A stretch of DNA of 64,000 bases. It comes from Brevundimonas diminuta 3F5N. GTDB taxonomy: Bacteria; Pseudomonadota; Alphaproteobacteria; Caulobacterales; Caulobacteraceae. The first letter of the stretch is position 1, and each line of letters begins with the position of its first letter. The position numbers and the translations under genes are program-made. The stretch spans positions 62,001-126,000 of the forward strand of contig NZ_FUIE01000049.1 of the NCBI RefSeq assembly GCF_900163625.1, written 5' to 3'. This document shows positions 8,616 through 20,989 of the stretch, in pieces. The notes under the pieces were generated by a model, which saw only the letters and a list, made by a program, of their open reading frames with translations, was not told the DNA's origin and searched no databases.

Positions 8616-9962
8616 ATGTCGCGACGCTCGATCCTGGCCGGTGCGGCCGCGGGCTTCGCCGCAGCTGGGCTTGGCGTCGCTTCGCCGGCGTTCGCACAAG
8701 AGTCGGCCAAGCCGCGCCTGCTCGCCAATGTGCGTATCTTCGACGGAACGAGCGCGCGTCTGATCGAGGGCCGAAACCTCCTCATCGTCGGCGACATGAT
8801 CCAGGCGCTGGTGCCGGCGGGCGAGATTGTCACGGACGCCGATGTGGTGGATTGCGGCGGGCGTGTCCTGATGCCGGGCATGATCGACGCTCACTGGCAC
8901 GCCATGCTGGCCGGCATTTCCCAGATGGCGGCGATGACCGCAGATATTCCCTATCTGCACCTCGTGGCGGCCCAGGAGGCCGAGCGCACGGTGATGCGGG
9001 GCTTCACGACCGTTCGCGACATGGGCGGCCCCAGCTTTGCGTTGAAGCGCGCGATTGATGAAGGGCGTTTCGCCGGGCCGCGCATCTATCCGTCGGGCTC
9101 AATGATCTCCCAGACCTCGGGGCATGGCGATTTCCGGATGCGGGCCGACTTGCCCCGAACGTCCCAAAGCACGCTTAGCGTCGCCGAACAGGCGGGAATC
9201 GCCGCCATCGCCGACGGCGAGGCCGAGGTTCTGCGCCGCGTGCGCGAACAACTGATGCTCGGCGCCAGCCAGATCAAGATTCACGCGGGCGGCGGCGTCG
9301 CTTCGACCTATGATCCAGTCGACGCCCTGCAATATACGGAAGCCGAGATGAAGGCGGCGGTGGCCGCCGCTACGGACTGGGGCGTCTATGTCTGCGCCCA
9401 CACCTATACGCCCGCAGGCATCCAGCGGGCGTTCGCCTGCGGGGTGAAGTCCATCGAGCATGGACAGATGGCGGACGAGGAGACCGTGCGACGCATGGCG
9501 GATGCGGGCGCATGGTGGAGCATCCAGCCCTTCCTGGCGGACGAGGACGCGAATGTTTACCCCTCGCCTGAGCAGCGCGCCCAACAGCAGATCATCGCTG
9601 AAGGCACGGCTCGCGCGGTCGAATGGGGCCGCAAGCACAAGGTCAACATGGCTCTGGGCACCGATATCCTGTTCAGCCCCAAGGGGACGACGACGCAGGG
9701 CAAGCAGTTGGCCAAATTCGCGCGCTGGTATGGCGCGGCCGAAGTGCTGCGGATGCTGACGGGCGGCAACGCAGAGATCCTGAAGCTATCCGGGCCGCGC
9801 AATCCCTATCCGGCGAAGCTGGGGCGCATCGAGGCCGGCGCCTACGCCGATCTTCTGGTGGTCGAGGGCGATCCGCTGGCGGACATCTCGGTAATCGCCG
9901 ACCCGGAGCGCACGATGAAGCTGATCATGAAAGCCGGGCGCATTCACAAGAACACGCTCTAG
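8616..9962 (+). CDS. Tat-exported metal-dependent amidohydrolase
   Basis: About 448 residues. It starts MSRRSILAG, a twin-arginine signal, cleaved probably after ASPAFA. The mature enzyme is an amidohydrolase-superfamily (Xaa-Pro dipeptidase / imidazolonepropionase-like) TIM barrel: metal ligands in PGMIDAHWH, the carbamylated-lysine position in SQIKIHAGG, histidines in VCAHTYT and SIEHGQ, and the aspartate in ALGTDILF. It would hydrolyse an amide or related bond in the periplasm; the substrate is unknown. ATG 8616 is preferred over 8604 because GGAAG lies five bases upstream and the Arg pair is correctly placed. It converges on the 5-oxoprolinase operon. Confidence 0.82.
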   Translation: MSRRSILAGAAAGFAAAGLGVASPAFAQESAKPRLLANVRIFDGTSARLIEGRNLLIVGDMIQALVPAGEIVTDADVVDCGGRVLMPGMIDAHWHAMLAGISQMAAMTADIPYLHLVAAQEAERTVMRGFTTVRDMGGPSFALKRAIDEGRFAGPRIYPSGSMISQTSGHGDFRMRADLPRTSQSTLSVAEQAGIAAIADGEAEVLRRVREQLMLGASQIKIHAGGGVASTYDPVDALQYTEAEMKAAVAAATDWGVYVCAHTYTPAGIQRAFACGVKSIEHGQMADEETVRRMADAGAWWSIQPFLADEDANVYPSPEQRAQQQIIAEGTARAVEWGRKHKVNMALGTDILFSPKGTTTQGKQLAKFARWYGAAEVLRMLTGGNAEILKLSGPRNPYPAKLGRIEAGAYADLLVVEGDPLADISVIADPERTMKLIMKAGRIHKNTL

Positions 9963-9983
9963 GAAGCCCGCCCGTCAGCGCCG

Positions 9984-10994
9984 TCAGGCGGAAAGCAGCG
10001 CCAGCAAGGCGAAGCTGGCCAGCCAGTGCTCGCCCATATAGTCGCCGGTGACGTGGGGCAGGGCGGCGTCCAGATGGATGGCCGCCGCCTTTTCTCCGAC
10101 GGTGCGGCGCGGATCATCGGCGGGCAGACCCGCCACGACTTCGCGCCAGCACCAGCCGCGGCTCAGATTCAGGCCGTCCAGATGGGCGATCTTGCCGTCG
10201 GTGCGGTCGCTGACGCGAGCGGGCGCCATCAGGGTCGCAGGCCGCCCCTCGGCCAGGGCGGGCAGGAAGGCGTCGAACCAGGCGCGGAAGGCTTCAGGCG
10301 ACAGCACGCGCCGCATCAGGGCGGCTTCCATGAGGGCGGGCGACAGGAACTCGTCCTGCGACGGCTCCCACGCCTGGCAGTCGCGATCCTCGGCATGCCA
10401 GCGCAAGGCGGCGTCGCGGCAAAGGGAGGCCAGGTCGGCGTCGTGGGCGTCGGCGTAATCCAGCGTCAGCCGAAGGGCGAAGGCGGTGTTGTAGTGCGTG
10501 CCCGTGCGCACCGGATAGTCGGCCAGCGGCAGGAAGGCTTTGAACCGTTCGACGAAGACGTGGGCCAGAGGACGCAGGGTCGCGGCCCAGCGGCGGCCTT
10601 CATCGGTGTCGTGGCGTGCCAGTTCAGCGGCCAGCATCAACAGCCAGGCCCAACCGTAGGGGCGCTCGAAACCGCGCGCCTCTGGACGCTCCAGATAGGC
10701 GACCTCTCCGGCGATGTTTTTCGGCGTGAACAACTCGTCGGCGAGGGCGCGAATGCGGGGCGCCTCAACCATGTCGGAGTGCAAGCGATAGAGGGTGAAC
10801 AGGGTCCACCAGCCATGCACGCAGGAATGCCAGTCAAAGCTGCCGAAGAAGATCGGATGCATGTCGCGCGGCGTGCGGGCGTCCTGCGGTCCCGTCAGCA
10901 CATGCATGATGTGGTTGGGATATTCCCGCGTCACATGGCCCAGCGCCGTTGCGGCGAAACGAGAGGCGAGGGCGGGGTCGAAGCTTTGCGTCAT
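9984..10994 (-). CDS. DUF2891 family protein
   Basis: About 336 residues, the last gene of the operon starting with 5-oxoprolinase. Recognisable DUF2891 features are HPIFFGSFDWHSCVHGWWTLFTLYR near residue 45 and CQAWEPSQDEFLSPALMEAALMRRVL. The rich set of conserved His/Trp residues and the alpha-toroid-like helical pattern suggest an enzyme, but the activity is unknown. The start ATG at 10994 overlaps the stop of the DUF979 gene (ATGA). The reading frame stays open much further upstream, but that part is antisense-like noise inside DUF979. Confidence 0.8.
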   Translation of the reverse strand: MTQSFDPALASRFAATALGHVTREYPNHIMHVLTGPQDARTPRDMHPIFFGSFDWHSCVHGWWTLFTLYRLHSDMVEAPRIRALADELFTPKNIAGEVAYLERPEARGFERPYGWAWLLMLAAELARHDTDEGRRWAATLRPLAHVFVERFKAFLPLADYPVRTGTHYNTAFALRLTLDYADAHDADLASLCRDAALRWHAEDRDCQAWEPSQDEFLSPALMEAALMRRVLSPEAFRAWFDAFLPALAEGRPATLMAPARVSDRTDGKIAHLDGLNLSRGWCWREVVAGLPADDPRRTVGEKAAAIHLDAALPHVTGDYMGEHWLASFALLALLSA

Positions 10995-11962
10995 GATCCG
11001 AACCGGAAAGCGAGGAAGTACATCAGCAGCATATTGGCGAACAGCATGACGACCGCCGTCGGCAACTGGGCGCGGATGACGCCATTCAGCGGCGAGTTGC
11101 GGTCGGGCAGCTCCAGCAGATTGGCGGGCACCACGTTGAAGTTGGCGGCCATGGGCGTCATCAGCGTCCCGCAGAATCCGGCCAGCATGCCGATGGCGCA
11201 GACGATGGCCGGATCGCCGCCGAACTGATGCACCACGATAGGCAAGCCGATGGCGGCGGTCATGACGGGGAAGGCGGCGAAGGCGTTGCCCATGATGACG
11301 GTGAACAGGGCCATCCCCGCGCAATAGGCGAACACCGCCATGAAGGCCGAGGTCATGGGAATGACCTGCGCGATCAGATCGCCGACCACCTGTCCCACAT
11401 CAGCGGCCAGGAAGACCGCGCCCAGCGAGGCCAGCATCTGCGGCAGCAGCGCCGCCCATCCGATGGAGTCCATCAGCCGACGGCCTTCCTGAACCGGCGC
11501 CATGACGGGCGGGCGGAACCAGGCCATGGCGGCGAACAGGGCGATGACGCAGCCCAACCCCAGTGAGATCAGCGTGGTCTGGACCGGCGAGATCAGCCAT
11601 GCGCCTGCTGCTGTGTGCTTGGCCAGCAGGGTGCCGCCCACTGCGACCAGCGGAACCATCAGCGCGGGGACGAACAAGGCGTTCTTCCAGCGGGCCGCGC
11701 TGGCCTGGCGTTGCTCGGGCGAGGTGGTGGCGGGCTTGCCGACGCCCAGCTTGCCGGAAGCTCCGATAATCACCAGGGCGATAACCAGCATCCCGTTGCC
11801 GAACCCGCCCAACCAACTGCCGAACAGCATGGACAGGGCGATCAGCCCCCAGAACAGGGCGCTGCGGAACCGCGTCGGGTTCTGCGGATCACGCAGGCTG
11901 AGAATGGAGAAGGCCGCGAACATCAGCCCGGTCGCGATATAGGCGTGCTCAAGCGTGATCAT
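10991..11962 (-). CDS. DUF979 family membrane protein (transporter component)
   Basis: About 323 residues with roughly nine to ten hydrophobic helices, starting MITLEHAYIATGLMFAAFS, as in DUF979. It is always seen paired with DUF969 in the family literature; the pair is thought to act as a permease. Start and stop overlap its neighbours by four bases on both sides (ATGA), showing tight translational coupling. Context with 5-oxoprolinase suggests uptake of pyroglutamate (inference). Confidence 0.8.
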   Translation of the reverse strand: MITLEHAYIATGLMFAAFSILSLRDPQNPTRFRSALFWGLIALSMLFGSWLGGFGNGMLVIALVIIGASGKLGVGKPATTSPEQRQASAARWKNALFVPALMVPLVAVGGTLLAKHTAAGAWLISPVQTTLISLGLGCVIALFAAMAWFRPPVMAPVQEGRRLMDSIGWAALLPQMLASLGAVFLAADVGQVVGDLIAQVIPMTSAFMAVFAYCAGMALFTVIMGNAFAAFPVMTAAIGLPIVVHQFGGDPAIVCAIGMLAGFCGTLMTPMAANFNVVPANLLELPDRNSPLNGVIRAQLPTAVVMLFANMLLMYFLAFRFGS

Positions 11963-12693
11963 TGGCCGGCCTCGACGTCGGTCGAGGCGTTCGGAACCGC
12001 CATATCCTTCTGCACCTGACGGTCGAACATCAACAGGCGCGCGCCGTGGACCAGGAAGGCGACGATGGCTGTGGGGATGGCCCACAGGGAAACATGCAGC
12101 GCTTCGACCCGGATACCTGCCTGCTCCAGAAAGCCGACGATCAGGACGATGGAGCCGATGGCGATGAAGATGTCTTCGCCGAAGAACAGGCCGATGTTGT
12201 CCGTGCCAGCCGCCATGCCGCGAATGCGGAAACGGGCCTTGTCGGTCAGGGGGCCGTGCTCGCTCTCGGCGGCGCCTTCGGCCATGGGCGCGATCAGGGG
12301 GCGCACCATCTGTGGGTGACCGCCCAGAGAGGTCAGGCCGAGCGCCGACGTCGCCTGCCGCACCAGCAGATAGATCAGCATCAGCCGCCCGGCAGTCGCC
12401 GCCTTGACCTTGGTCACCAGGTCGCGCGCCCGCTCCTGCAGGCCTGCGCGCTCCAACAGGCCGATTACTGGCAGGACCAGCCAGGTGATGTGGAAATAGC
12501 GGTTGTCGTTGAAGGCCTGACCGAAGCGCGAGATCGTGTCGATTCCAGCTTGGAACAGGCTGTGAGCATCAGCGCCGGGGCCGACCGCCGCCAGCACGCC
12601 GGTGGCGATGGCGGCGATCAGGATGACCACCAGCGGATTGATCCGCGCAACAAAGCCCGCGACCACGATCGCAATGCCGATCAACACAAGCAT
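11959..12693 (-). CDS. DUF969 family membrane protein (transporter component)
   Basis: A 244-residue polytopic protein with six to seven hydrophobic helices and the family block VLPVIGLLERAGLQERA followed by LTSLGGHPQMVRPLIAPMAEGAA. It starts MLVLIGIAIVVAGF at 12693, with GGAGG upstream. It forms the expected DUF969-DUF979 pair, 60 bases downstream of the 5-oxoprolinase gene. The likely role is the other half of a substrate permease in the inner membrane. Confidence 0.8.
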   Translation of the reverse strand: MLVLIGIAIVVAGFVARINPLVVILIAAIATGVLAAVGPGADAHSLFQAGIDTISRFGQAFNDNRYFHITWLVLPVIGLLERAGLQERARDLVTKVKAATAGRLMLIYLLVRQATSALGLTSLGGHPQMVRPLIAPMAEGAAESEHGPLTDKARFRIRGMAAGTDNIGLFFGEDIFIAIGSIVLIVGFLEQAGIRVEALHVSLWAIPTAIVAFLVHGARLLMFDRQVQKDMAVPNASTDVEAGQ

Positions 12694-12753
12694 GGGCTCA
12701 GATCCTCCCCAGAATCTGTCTTGAAATTCGTCCCCGCCGAATGGTCGCGCGGA

Positions 12754-16395
<3,642 letters not shown>

Positions 16396-16490
16396 AAACC
16401 CGTGTTTATGGCCGATATCCGTGTCGGCGCCAGCACTCACATCAGTCAATGCAAGGGCAGATTGACAGGAATGGTTGAATGAGGCGTATA

Positions 16491-16515
16491 TGAATATGGC
16501 CTCATATTTAATTCC
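16491..16515. promoter_or_regulatory. Candidate operator, copy 1 (upstream of TonB receptor)
   Basis: An imperfect 20-base palindrome beginning TGAATATGG and ending CTCATATTTA, 14 of 20 positions symmetric. It lies 31 bases before the receptor start codon and about 95 bases before the oxoprolinase start. The same element recurs at 23108-23132 upstream of the maoC operon with 18 of about 23 bases identical (TGAATATG-N3-TCAT-N-TT-N-AATT). Probably a binding site for the TetR protein at 18888-19622 (inference). Confidence 0.5.
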
Positions 16516-16545
16516 AAAAACACAAGGGGCATAAGGGGAAGAAGC

Positions 16546-18789
16546 GTGAGGAAGAGCAATCTATTCGGAGCCGTATGCACTGTGGCGCTCGCCGTAGCGG
16601 CGAACGCTCAAGCCCAGTCGGAACCCGCCCCGGACGTCGCAACCGTCGAGGATATCGTGGTGACGGCGCGTCACCGCGCCCAGAACCTACAGGATGTGCC
16701 GATCTCCATCACCGCCTATTCGGGCGATAATCTGGATCGGATGAACGTCAACAACGTGCTGGAGTTGAGCGGCCTGGCGCCAGGCCTTCAGGTGCACGGC
16801 GGGGACTCCTCTGTGGCGCCCAAGGTCTATATCCGCGGCGTCGGTTCGAACGACTTCAACCCGACCAATCCCAGCCCGACCGCCGTCTATGTGGATGGCG
16901 TGATCCGCGGCTCGTCGATCATGCAGCTGGATTCCTTCTTCGACCTGTCGCAGGTCGAGGTGCTGCGCGGGCCGCAGGGCACGCTGTTCGGCCGCAACAC
17001 CACGGGCGGCGCCCTGAACATCACCAGCCGTCGCCCGACCGATTACTACACCGCTGACCTGACAGCCCGTTACGGCTCACGCGAACGGATGGAGCTGGAA
17101 GGCGGCGTCGGCGGGCCGGTGATCGAGGACGTCCTGGCCTTCCGCGCGGCGGCCAACTACGTCCGCGACGACGGCTATACGAAGAACCGCCTGACCGGCC
17201 GCAATGTCAACGACAGCGACCGCTGGGCAGCACGGATGTCGTTGCTCTATACGCCCAACGATCGTGTCGAGGTGCTGGCGCACGTCGGCGGCGGCAACAG
17301 CCGCAACGGCGCCCTGCAGGGGCAGGCGAGGGGGCTGATCCCCAACACCGCCGAGGCCACGGGGGCAGACGGTTGGTGCCTGCCCAGCTTCTACGGCACC
17401 TCGGCCTGCACCGACGCCCTGGGCTATGTCGACACCGACGGCGATCCCTACGCCGGCGACTATTCGATGGAAGGTCGCGACCGGCTGAAGCTGTTCAACG
17501 CCGATGTCACCACCACGGTTGATCTGGGCGACCTCTCGCTGGTGTCGGTCACCGGCTTCGTCAACGCCCGCCACCGCGACGATGAGAACACGGACTCCGG
17601 CCCGAACAACCTGATCAAGGGCTTCTACCGCGTCGATCAGGACCAGTTCACCCAGGAGTTCCGCCTGCAATCCAACAGCGGCGGCCGCTTCGACTGGGTC
17701 GCGGGCGTCTTCTATATGAACGACAGTCTGAAGTCGGACAGCGCCTTCGAGATCGGCCTGGACCTGCTGAATATGCTGCCGGACCCGATGGCCGGCGTCG
17801 CCATGGGCGTGGGCACCGTCTCTTACCCTCACAGCCTGAAGACCGAGAGCTACGCCGTCTTCGGCGAGGTCGACTACAAGCTGACCGAGCGCCTGTCGCT
17901 GGTCGCGGGCCTGCGCTGGTCGCGCGACGACAAGACCATGGACTATCACAGCCGCTTCACCGAGGCGGGCGTGACCCTGGTCGACTTCCACGGCTCCAAG
18001 TCGTTCGAGAGCATCTCGGGCAGAGCCGTGCTGAACTATGACATCAGCGACAACTCGCGCGCCTATGTCAGCTACAACCGCGGCTACAAGAGCGGCGGCT
18101 TTGCGGGCGGCATGATCACTGACGTTCAGGACCTGGGTCCGTATGACGACGAAGTGCTGAACGCCTATGAGGTCGGCTTCAAGAGCGAGCTGTTCGGACG
18201 TCGTGCGCGCCTGAACGCGGCGGCCTTCTACTACGACTATCAAGACCTGCAGGTTTACAGCTACGTCGTGCGCGGCCCGACCAGCGTGCCGATCCTCGAC
18301 AACGCCTCGGACGCCGTCATCAAGGGCGCCGAAATCGAACTGACCGTTGCGCCGATGAAGGGGCTGGACATCTCGCTGGGCGCCGCCGTGCTGGACAGCG
18401 AATACAAGAACTACATCTCGGTCGGGGAAGACTTCTCGGGCAACCGCCTGCCGACCGCGCCTGAGTTCACCTTCAACGGGGCTGTGTCCTATCAGCACAG
18501 CCTGGGCGACCAGGGGGATCTGCTGATGACCCTGTCGGGCTCCTATCGCTCGAAGTTCTACTTCAGCTCGGGCAATGTCGAGCGTCTCAGCCAGGACGGC
18601 TACTGGACCGTCAATGGCGAACTGGGCTGGGCTCTGCCGGACGGCAAGACCGAGATCGGCCTGTGGGCGCGCAACCTGACGGACGAAGTCTATCAGCGCG
18701 GCATCGTCAACCTTGAGGCGCTGGGCATGGACCGAGTGTCGATGGGCGAGCCTCGCTCGGCTGGCGTCTATCTGCGTTTGCGTTACTAA
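16546..18789 (+). CDS. TonB-dependent outer-membrane receptor
   Basis: A 747-residue receptor with a signal peptide (cleaved after NAQA, about 24), a TonB-box-like VEDIVVTAR, a plug domain (QDVPISITAYSG, VYIRGVGSNDF, VEVLRGPQGTLFGRNTTGGALNI) and a long beta barrel ending in VYLRLRY with a terminal aromatic residue. It would import a substrate energised by TonB; the substrate is unknown. The GTG start has AGGGGAAG upstream. It is divergent from 5-oxoprolinase and followed by a TetR gene; the shared operator links it to the acyl-CoA ligase operon. Confidence 0.93.
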   Translation: MRKSNLFGAVCTVALAVAANAQAQSEPAPDVATVEDIVVTARHRAQNLQDVPISITAYSGDNLDRMNVNNVLELSGLAPGLQVHGGDSSVAPKVYIRGVGSNDFNPTNPSPTAVYVDGVIRGSSIMQLDSFFDLSQVEVLRGPQGTLFGRNTTGGALNITSRRPTDYYTADLTARYGSRERMELEGGVGGPVIEDVLAFRAAANYVRDDGYTKNRLTGRNVNDSDRWAARMSLLYTPNDRVEVLAHVGGGNSRNGALQGQARGLIPNTAEATGADGWCLPSFYGTSACTDALGYVDTDGDPYAGDYSMEGRDRLKLFNADVTTTVDLGDLSLVSVTGFVNARHRDDENTDSGPNNLIKGFYRVDQDQFTQEFRLQSNSGGRFDWVAGVFYMNDSLKSDSAFEIGLDLLNMLPDPMAGVAMGVGTVSYPHSLKTESYAVFGEVDYKLTERLSLVAGLRWSRDDKTMDYHSRFTEAGVTLVDFHGSKSFESISGRAVLNYDISDNSRAYVSYNRGYKSGGFAGGMITDVQDLGPYDDEVLNAYEVGFKSELFGRRARLNAAAFYYDYQDLQVYSYVVRGPTSVPILDNASDAVIKGAEIELTVAPMKGLDISLGAAVLDSEYKNYISVGEDFSGNRLPTAPEFTFNGAVSYQHSLGDQGDLLMTLSGSYRSKFYFSSGNVERLSQDGYWTVNGELGWALPDGKTEIGLWARNLTDEVYQRGIVNLEALGMDRVSMGEPRSAGVYLRLRY

Positions 18790-18798
18790 GGGACGCTT

Positions 18799-18827
18799 GG
18801 CGGCGTTCGGCCTGATCGGACGCCGCC
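18799..18827 (+). terminator. Terminator-like hairpin after the TonB receptor gene
   Basis: Inverted repeat GGCGGCGT / ACGCCGCC with a 12-base loop ten bases after the stop codon. The tail (GGTTCTTG) is only weakly T-rich. Confidence 0.5.
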
Positions 18828-18887
18828 GGTTCTTGATCGAAACGACGGGCTGGGGCGTGATCCGACCTCGTCGCAGACGAGGCGTTG

Positions 18888-19622
18888 ATGCAACTGCAGA
18901 GCTATTCCACCTATCTGGCCGCTGAGCTGCGGGACAACCCTCCGCGTCTGAAGGGGCAACGCACGCGCGCGCGCCTTCTGCTTGCCGCAGCTCAGGTGCT
19001 CGAGGAGCGCGGCTATCACGCCATGCGCGTGGGCGACATCACGACGCAGGCCGAAGTCGCCGAAGGCTCCTTCTACGTCTACTTCAAGGACAAGACCGAG
19101 ATTTCCGTCGAGGCGCTGACGCGCTTCTTCGATGACTATGTCGCCAAGGCGATGACGCCCGCGACGGGCGATACGCCATTCGCCAGAATCCGTTCGACCA
19201 ATCGCCTGTGGTTCCGCGTCTGCCGGGCGAATCCCGGCCTGATGAAGTGCGTCTTCCAGGTCGGCGACTATGTTCCCGAGTTCCTGCAGATCAGCCAGAA
19301 GATCAACCGCCGCTGGGCCGAAGTCGTGGCCGAGAGCATCCAGCGTCGTCGCGCCGAGGACGACCCGGACGCCGTGCGCCTGGCCGGCTACATGCTGGTC
19401 GCCATGGCGGATGAAATCGCCCGCAAGATGATCGTCTTACCGGATGAATCCTTCATCGAGGTCTTGGCGCGCATGGGCGCCGCCGCTGACGACACCCTGT
19501 CGGACGCCGTCAGCGTGGTCTGGCACCAACTGGCTTACGGCGACGCTCCAACAAGCGACGACCTGCCGGAAGCGGCCTTGAGGTTGGCCGGCTTCCTGTC
19601 GCGGTCGCGGCCCGCCGCCTAG
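18888..19622 (+). CDS. TetR/AcrR-family transcriptional regulator
   Basis: About 244 residues. The N-terminal HTH (about 25-75) follows the TetR pattern: RTRARLLLAAAQVLEERGYHAMRVGDIT, then EVAEGSFYVYFKDKTEI. The ligand-binding C-terminal part ends in SRSRPAA. ATG 18888 is chosen over TTG 18885. It is divergent in orientation from the MFS-ligase-MaoC operon, with which its 3' end overlaps by four bases. The palindromes at 16491 and 23108 are candidate operators for this protein. Confidence 0.88.
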   Translation: MQLQSYSTYLAAELRDNPPRLKGQRTRARLLLAAAQVLEERGYHAMRVGDITTQAEVAEGSFYVYFKDKTEISVEALTRFFDDYVAKAMTPATGDTPFARIRSTNRLWFRVCRANPGLMKCVFQVGDYVPEFLQISQKINRRWAEVVAESIQRRRAEDDPDAVRLAGYMLVAMADEIARKMIVLPDESFIEVLARMGAAADDTLSDAVSVVWHQLAYGDAPTSDDLPEAALRLAGFLSRSRPAA

Positions 19623-20989
19623 AGCGGTTGGCCCTGGCGGCGACGTAGTCGATCCAGCTTGAACAGCAGCGGCGCGCTGCACGCCAGCATGAGCGCCGGG
19701 CCTGTCGCGAACAGCAGGGGAATGGCGGCCAGAGCCGAATCCGGCTGCGCCTGCCCCCCAGAGACATAGCCTGCAAGGCCCAACAGCACCCCGGCGGCCG
19801 CGCCGCCCAGAGCAAGGCCCAGTTTTTCGCCTGAAACCCAGACGGCCGTCAGAAGACCGAGGTTGGCTTCGGCCTCTTTCTGGTCGCGGGCCGCAACCAC
19901 GCTGGGCATCAAGGCGAAGGGCAAGACATAGCACCCCGCCTGGCCCAGCCCCGCCAGTGCGGCCACGGCGGTGGCGAGGGCCACATCGCCCGGACCGCAC
20001 CACACATAACCAAGAGTGGCCAGGGCATAGGCGGCGGCGGCGGCGATGGCGGCGCGCGTCGCCCCCCAACGGTCGGCGAACTTGACCCACAGAGGCATGG
20101 CCGCGACCTGAACGATCGCGCCCGCCAGGAAAAGCTGCGCCAGTACGCCCGATGACGCCTGGATCTGATAGGTGACGGCATAAGGCATCATCGCCGACTG
20201 AGCGCCCATGGCGACCGTCTGGAAGGCGTAGCCGATCCACAGGAAACGATAGGCCGGATTGCCCAGAGTGGCGCGCACCCCGGCCGCCAGCGCCTTGGCC
20301 GGTTTCAGCGGCGCGCCGAAATCGCGGCTGCGGTCCTGCAGCTTCCAGACCGCGCGCAACGACCCCAGCAAGGCGCCGCCCGCCATCAGCGCCAGCAACA
20401 TCCCCATGACGGCATAGCCTGGACGACCGCCGCCCGCCATTTCGACCAGCAGGGGCGACATGCCGCCTGCCACCATGAGGCCGAACGCCAGGAAGCCGAC
20501 ACGCCACGCCACGACGCGGGTCCGGTCCTGCTGGCGCCGTGAAATTTCTCCCGGCATGGCGGCGTAGGGAATGGAGAACAGGGCGTAGGCCGTCGTCGCC
20601 GCCATATAGGCCGCCATAACCCAGACCACGGCGCCGAAGCCGGTCAGGTGCGTCGGCGGGGCGAACATGGCCGCGAACCCTAGTGGAAACAGGGCCGCGC
20701 CTGCCGCCATCAAGGGCCAGCGTCGCCCCATCCGCCCACGCAGCCGATCCGACCACAGGCCCACGACAGGGTCGAACACCACTTCCCATATCTTCGGTAA
20801 CAGAAGGACAATGCCCGCCGTCGCCGCCGGCACCGCCAGGGTGTCCGTCAGGAAGTAGAGCAGCAAAAGCTGCGGCGTGATCAGGAAACAGGCCAGGCCG
20901 ATATTGGCCAGGCCATATCCGGCCAGCAGGCGAGGGCGCAGAGGCGTCGCCGGGTCCACGGTGTTCGGCGTCTTGACGGCGGCGTCCAT
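19619..20989 (-). CDS. MFS/GPH-type transporter
   Basis: About 456 residues with twelve hydrophobic helices; it starts GYGLANIGLACFLITPQLLLLYFLTD and contains DPVVGLWSDRLRGRMGRRWPLM, the loop 2-3 signature of glycoside-pentoside-hexuronide/cation symporters (MFS_2). The ATG at 20989 has GGAGG just upstream and overlaps the stop of the ligase gene (TAATG). As part of an operon with an acyl-CoA ligase and a MaoC protein, it probably moves a carboxylic substrate rather than a sugar (inference). Confidence 0.82.
   Translation of the reverse strand: MDAAVKTPNTVDPATPLRPRLLAGYGLANIGLACFLITPQLLLLYFLTDTLAVPAATAGIVLLLPKIWEVVFDPVVGLWSDRLRGRMGRRWPLMAAGAALFPLGFAAMFAPPTHLTGFGAVVWVMAAYMAATTAYALFSIPYAAMPGEISRRQQDRTRVVAWRVGFLAFGLMVAGGMSPLLVEMAGGGRPGYAVMGMLLALMAGGALLGSLRAVWKLQDRSRDFGAPLKPAKALAAGVRATLGNPAYRFLWIGYAFQTVAMGAQSAMMPYAVTYQIQASSGVLAQLFLAGAIVQVAAMPLWVKFADRWGATRAAIAAAAAYALATLGYVWCGPGDVALATAVAALAGLGQAGCYVLPFALMPSVVAARDQKEAEANLGLLTAVWVSGEKLGLALGGAAAGVLLGLAGYVSGGQAQPDSALAAIPLLFATGPALMLACSAPLLFKLDRLRRRQGQPL

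Noticed and set aside
10026..11228. 400-codon plus-strand frame
   Set aside because: Antisense to the DUF2891 and DUF979 genes, low-complexity Gly/Arg/Gln composition, no motif.
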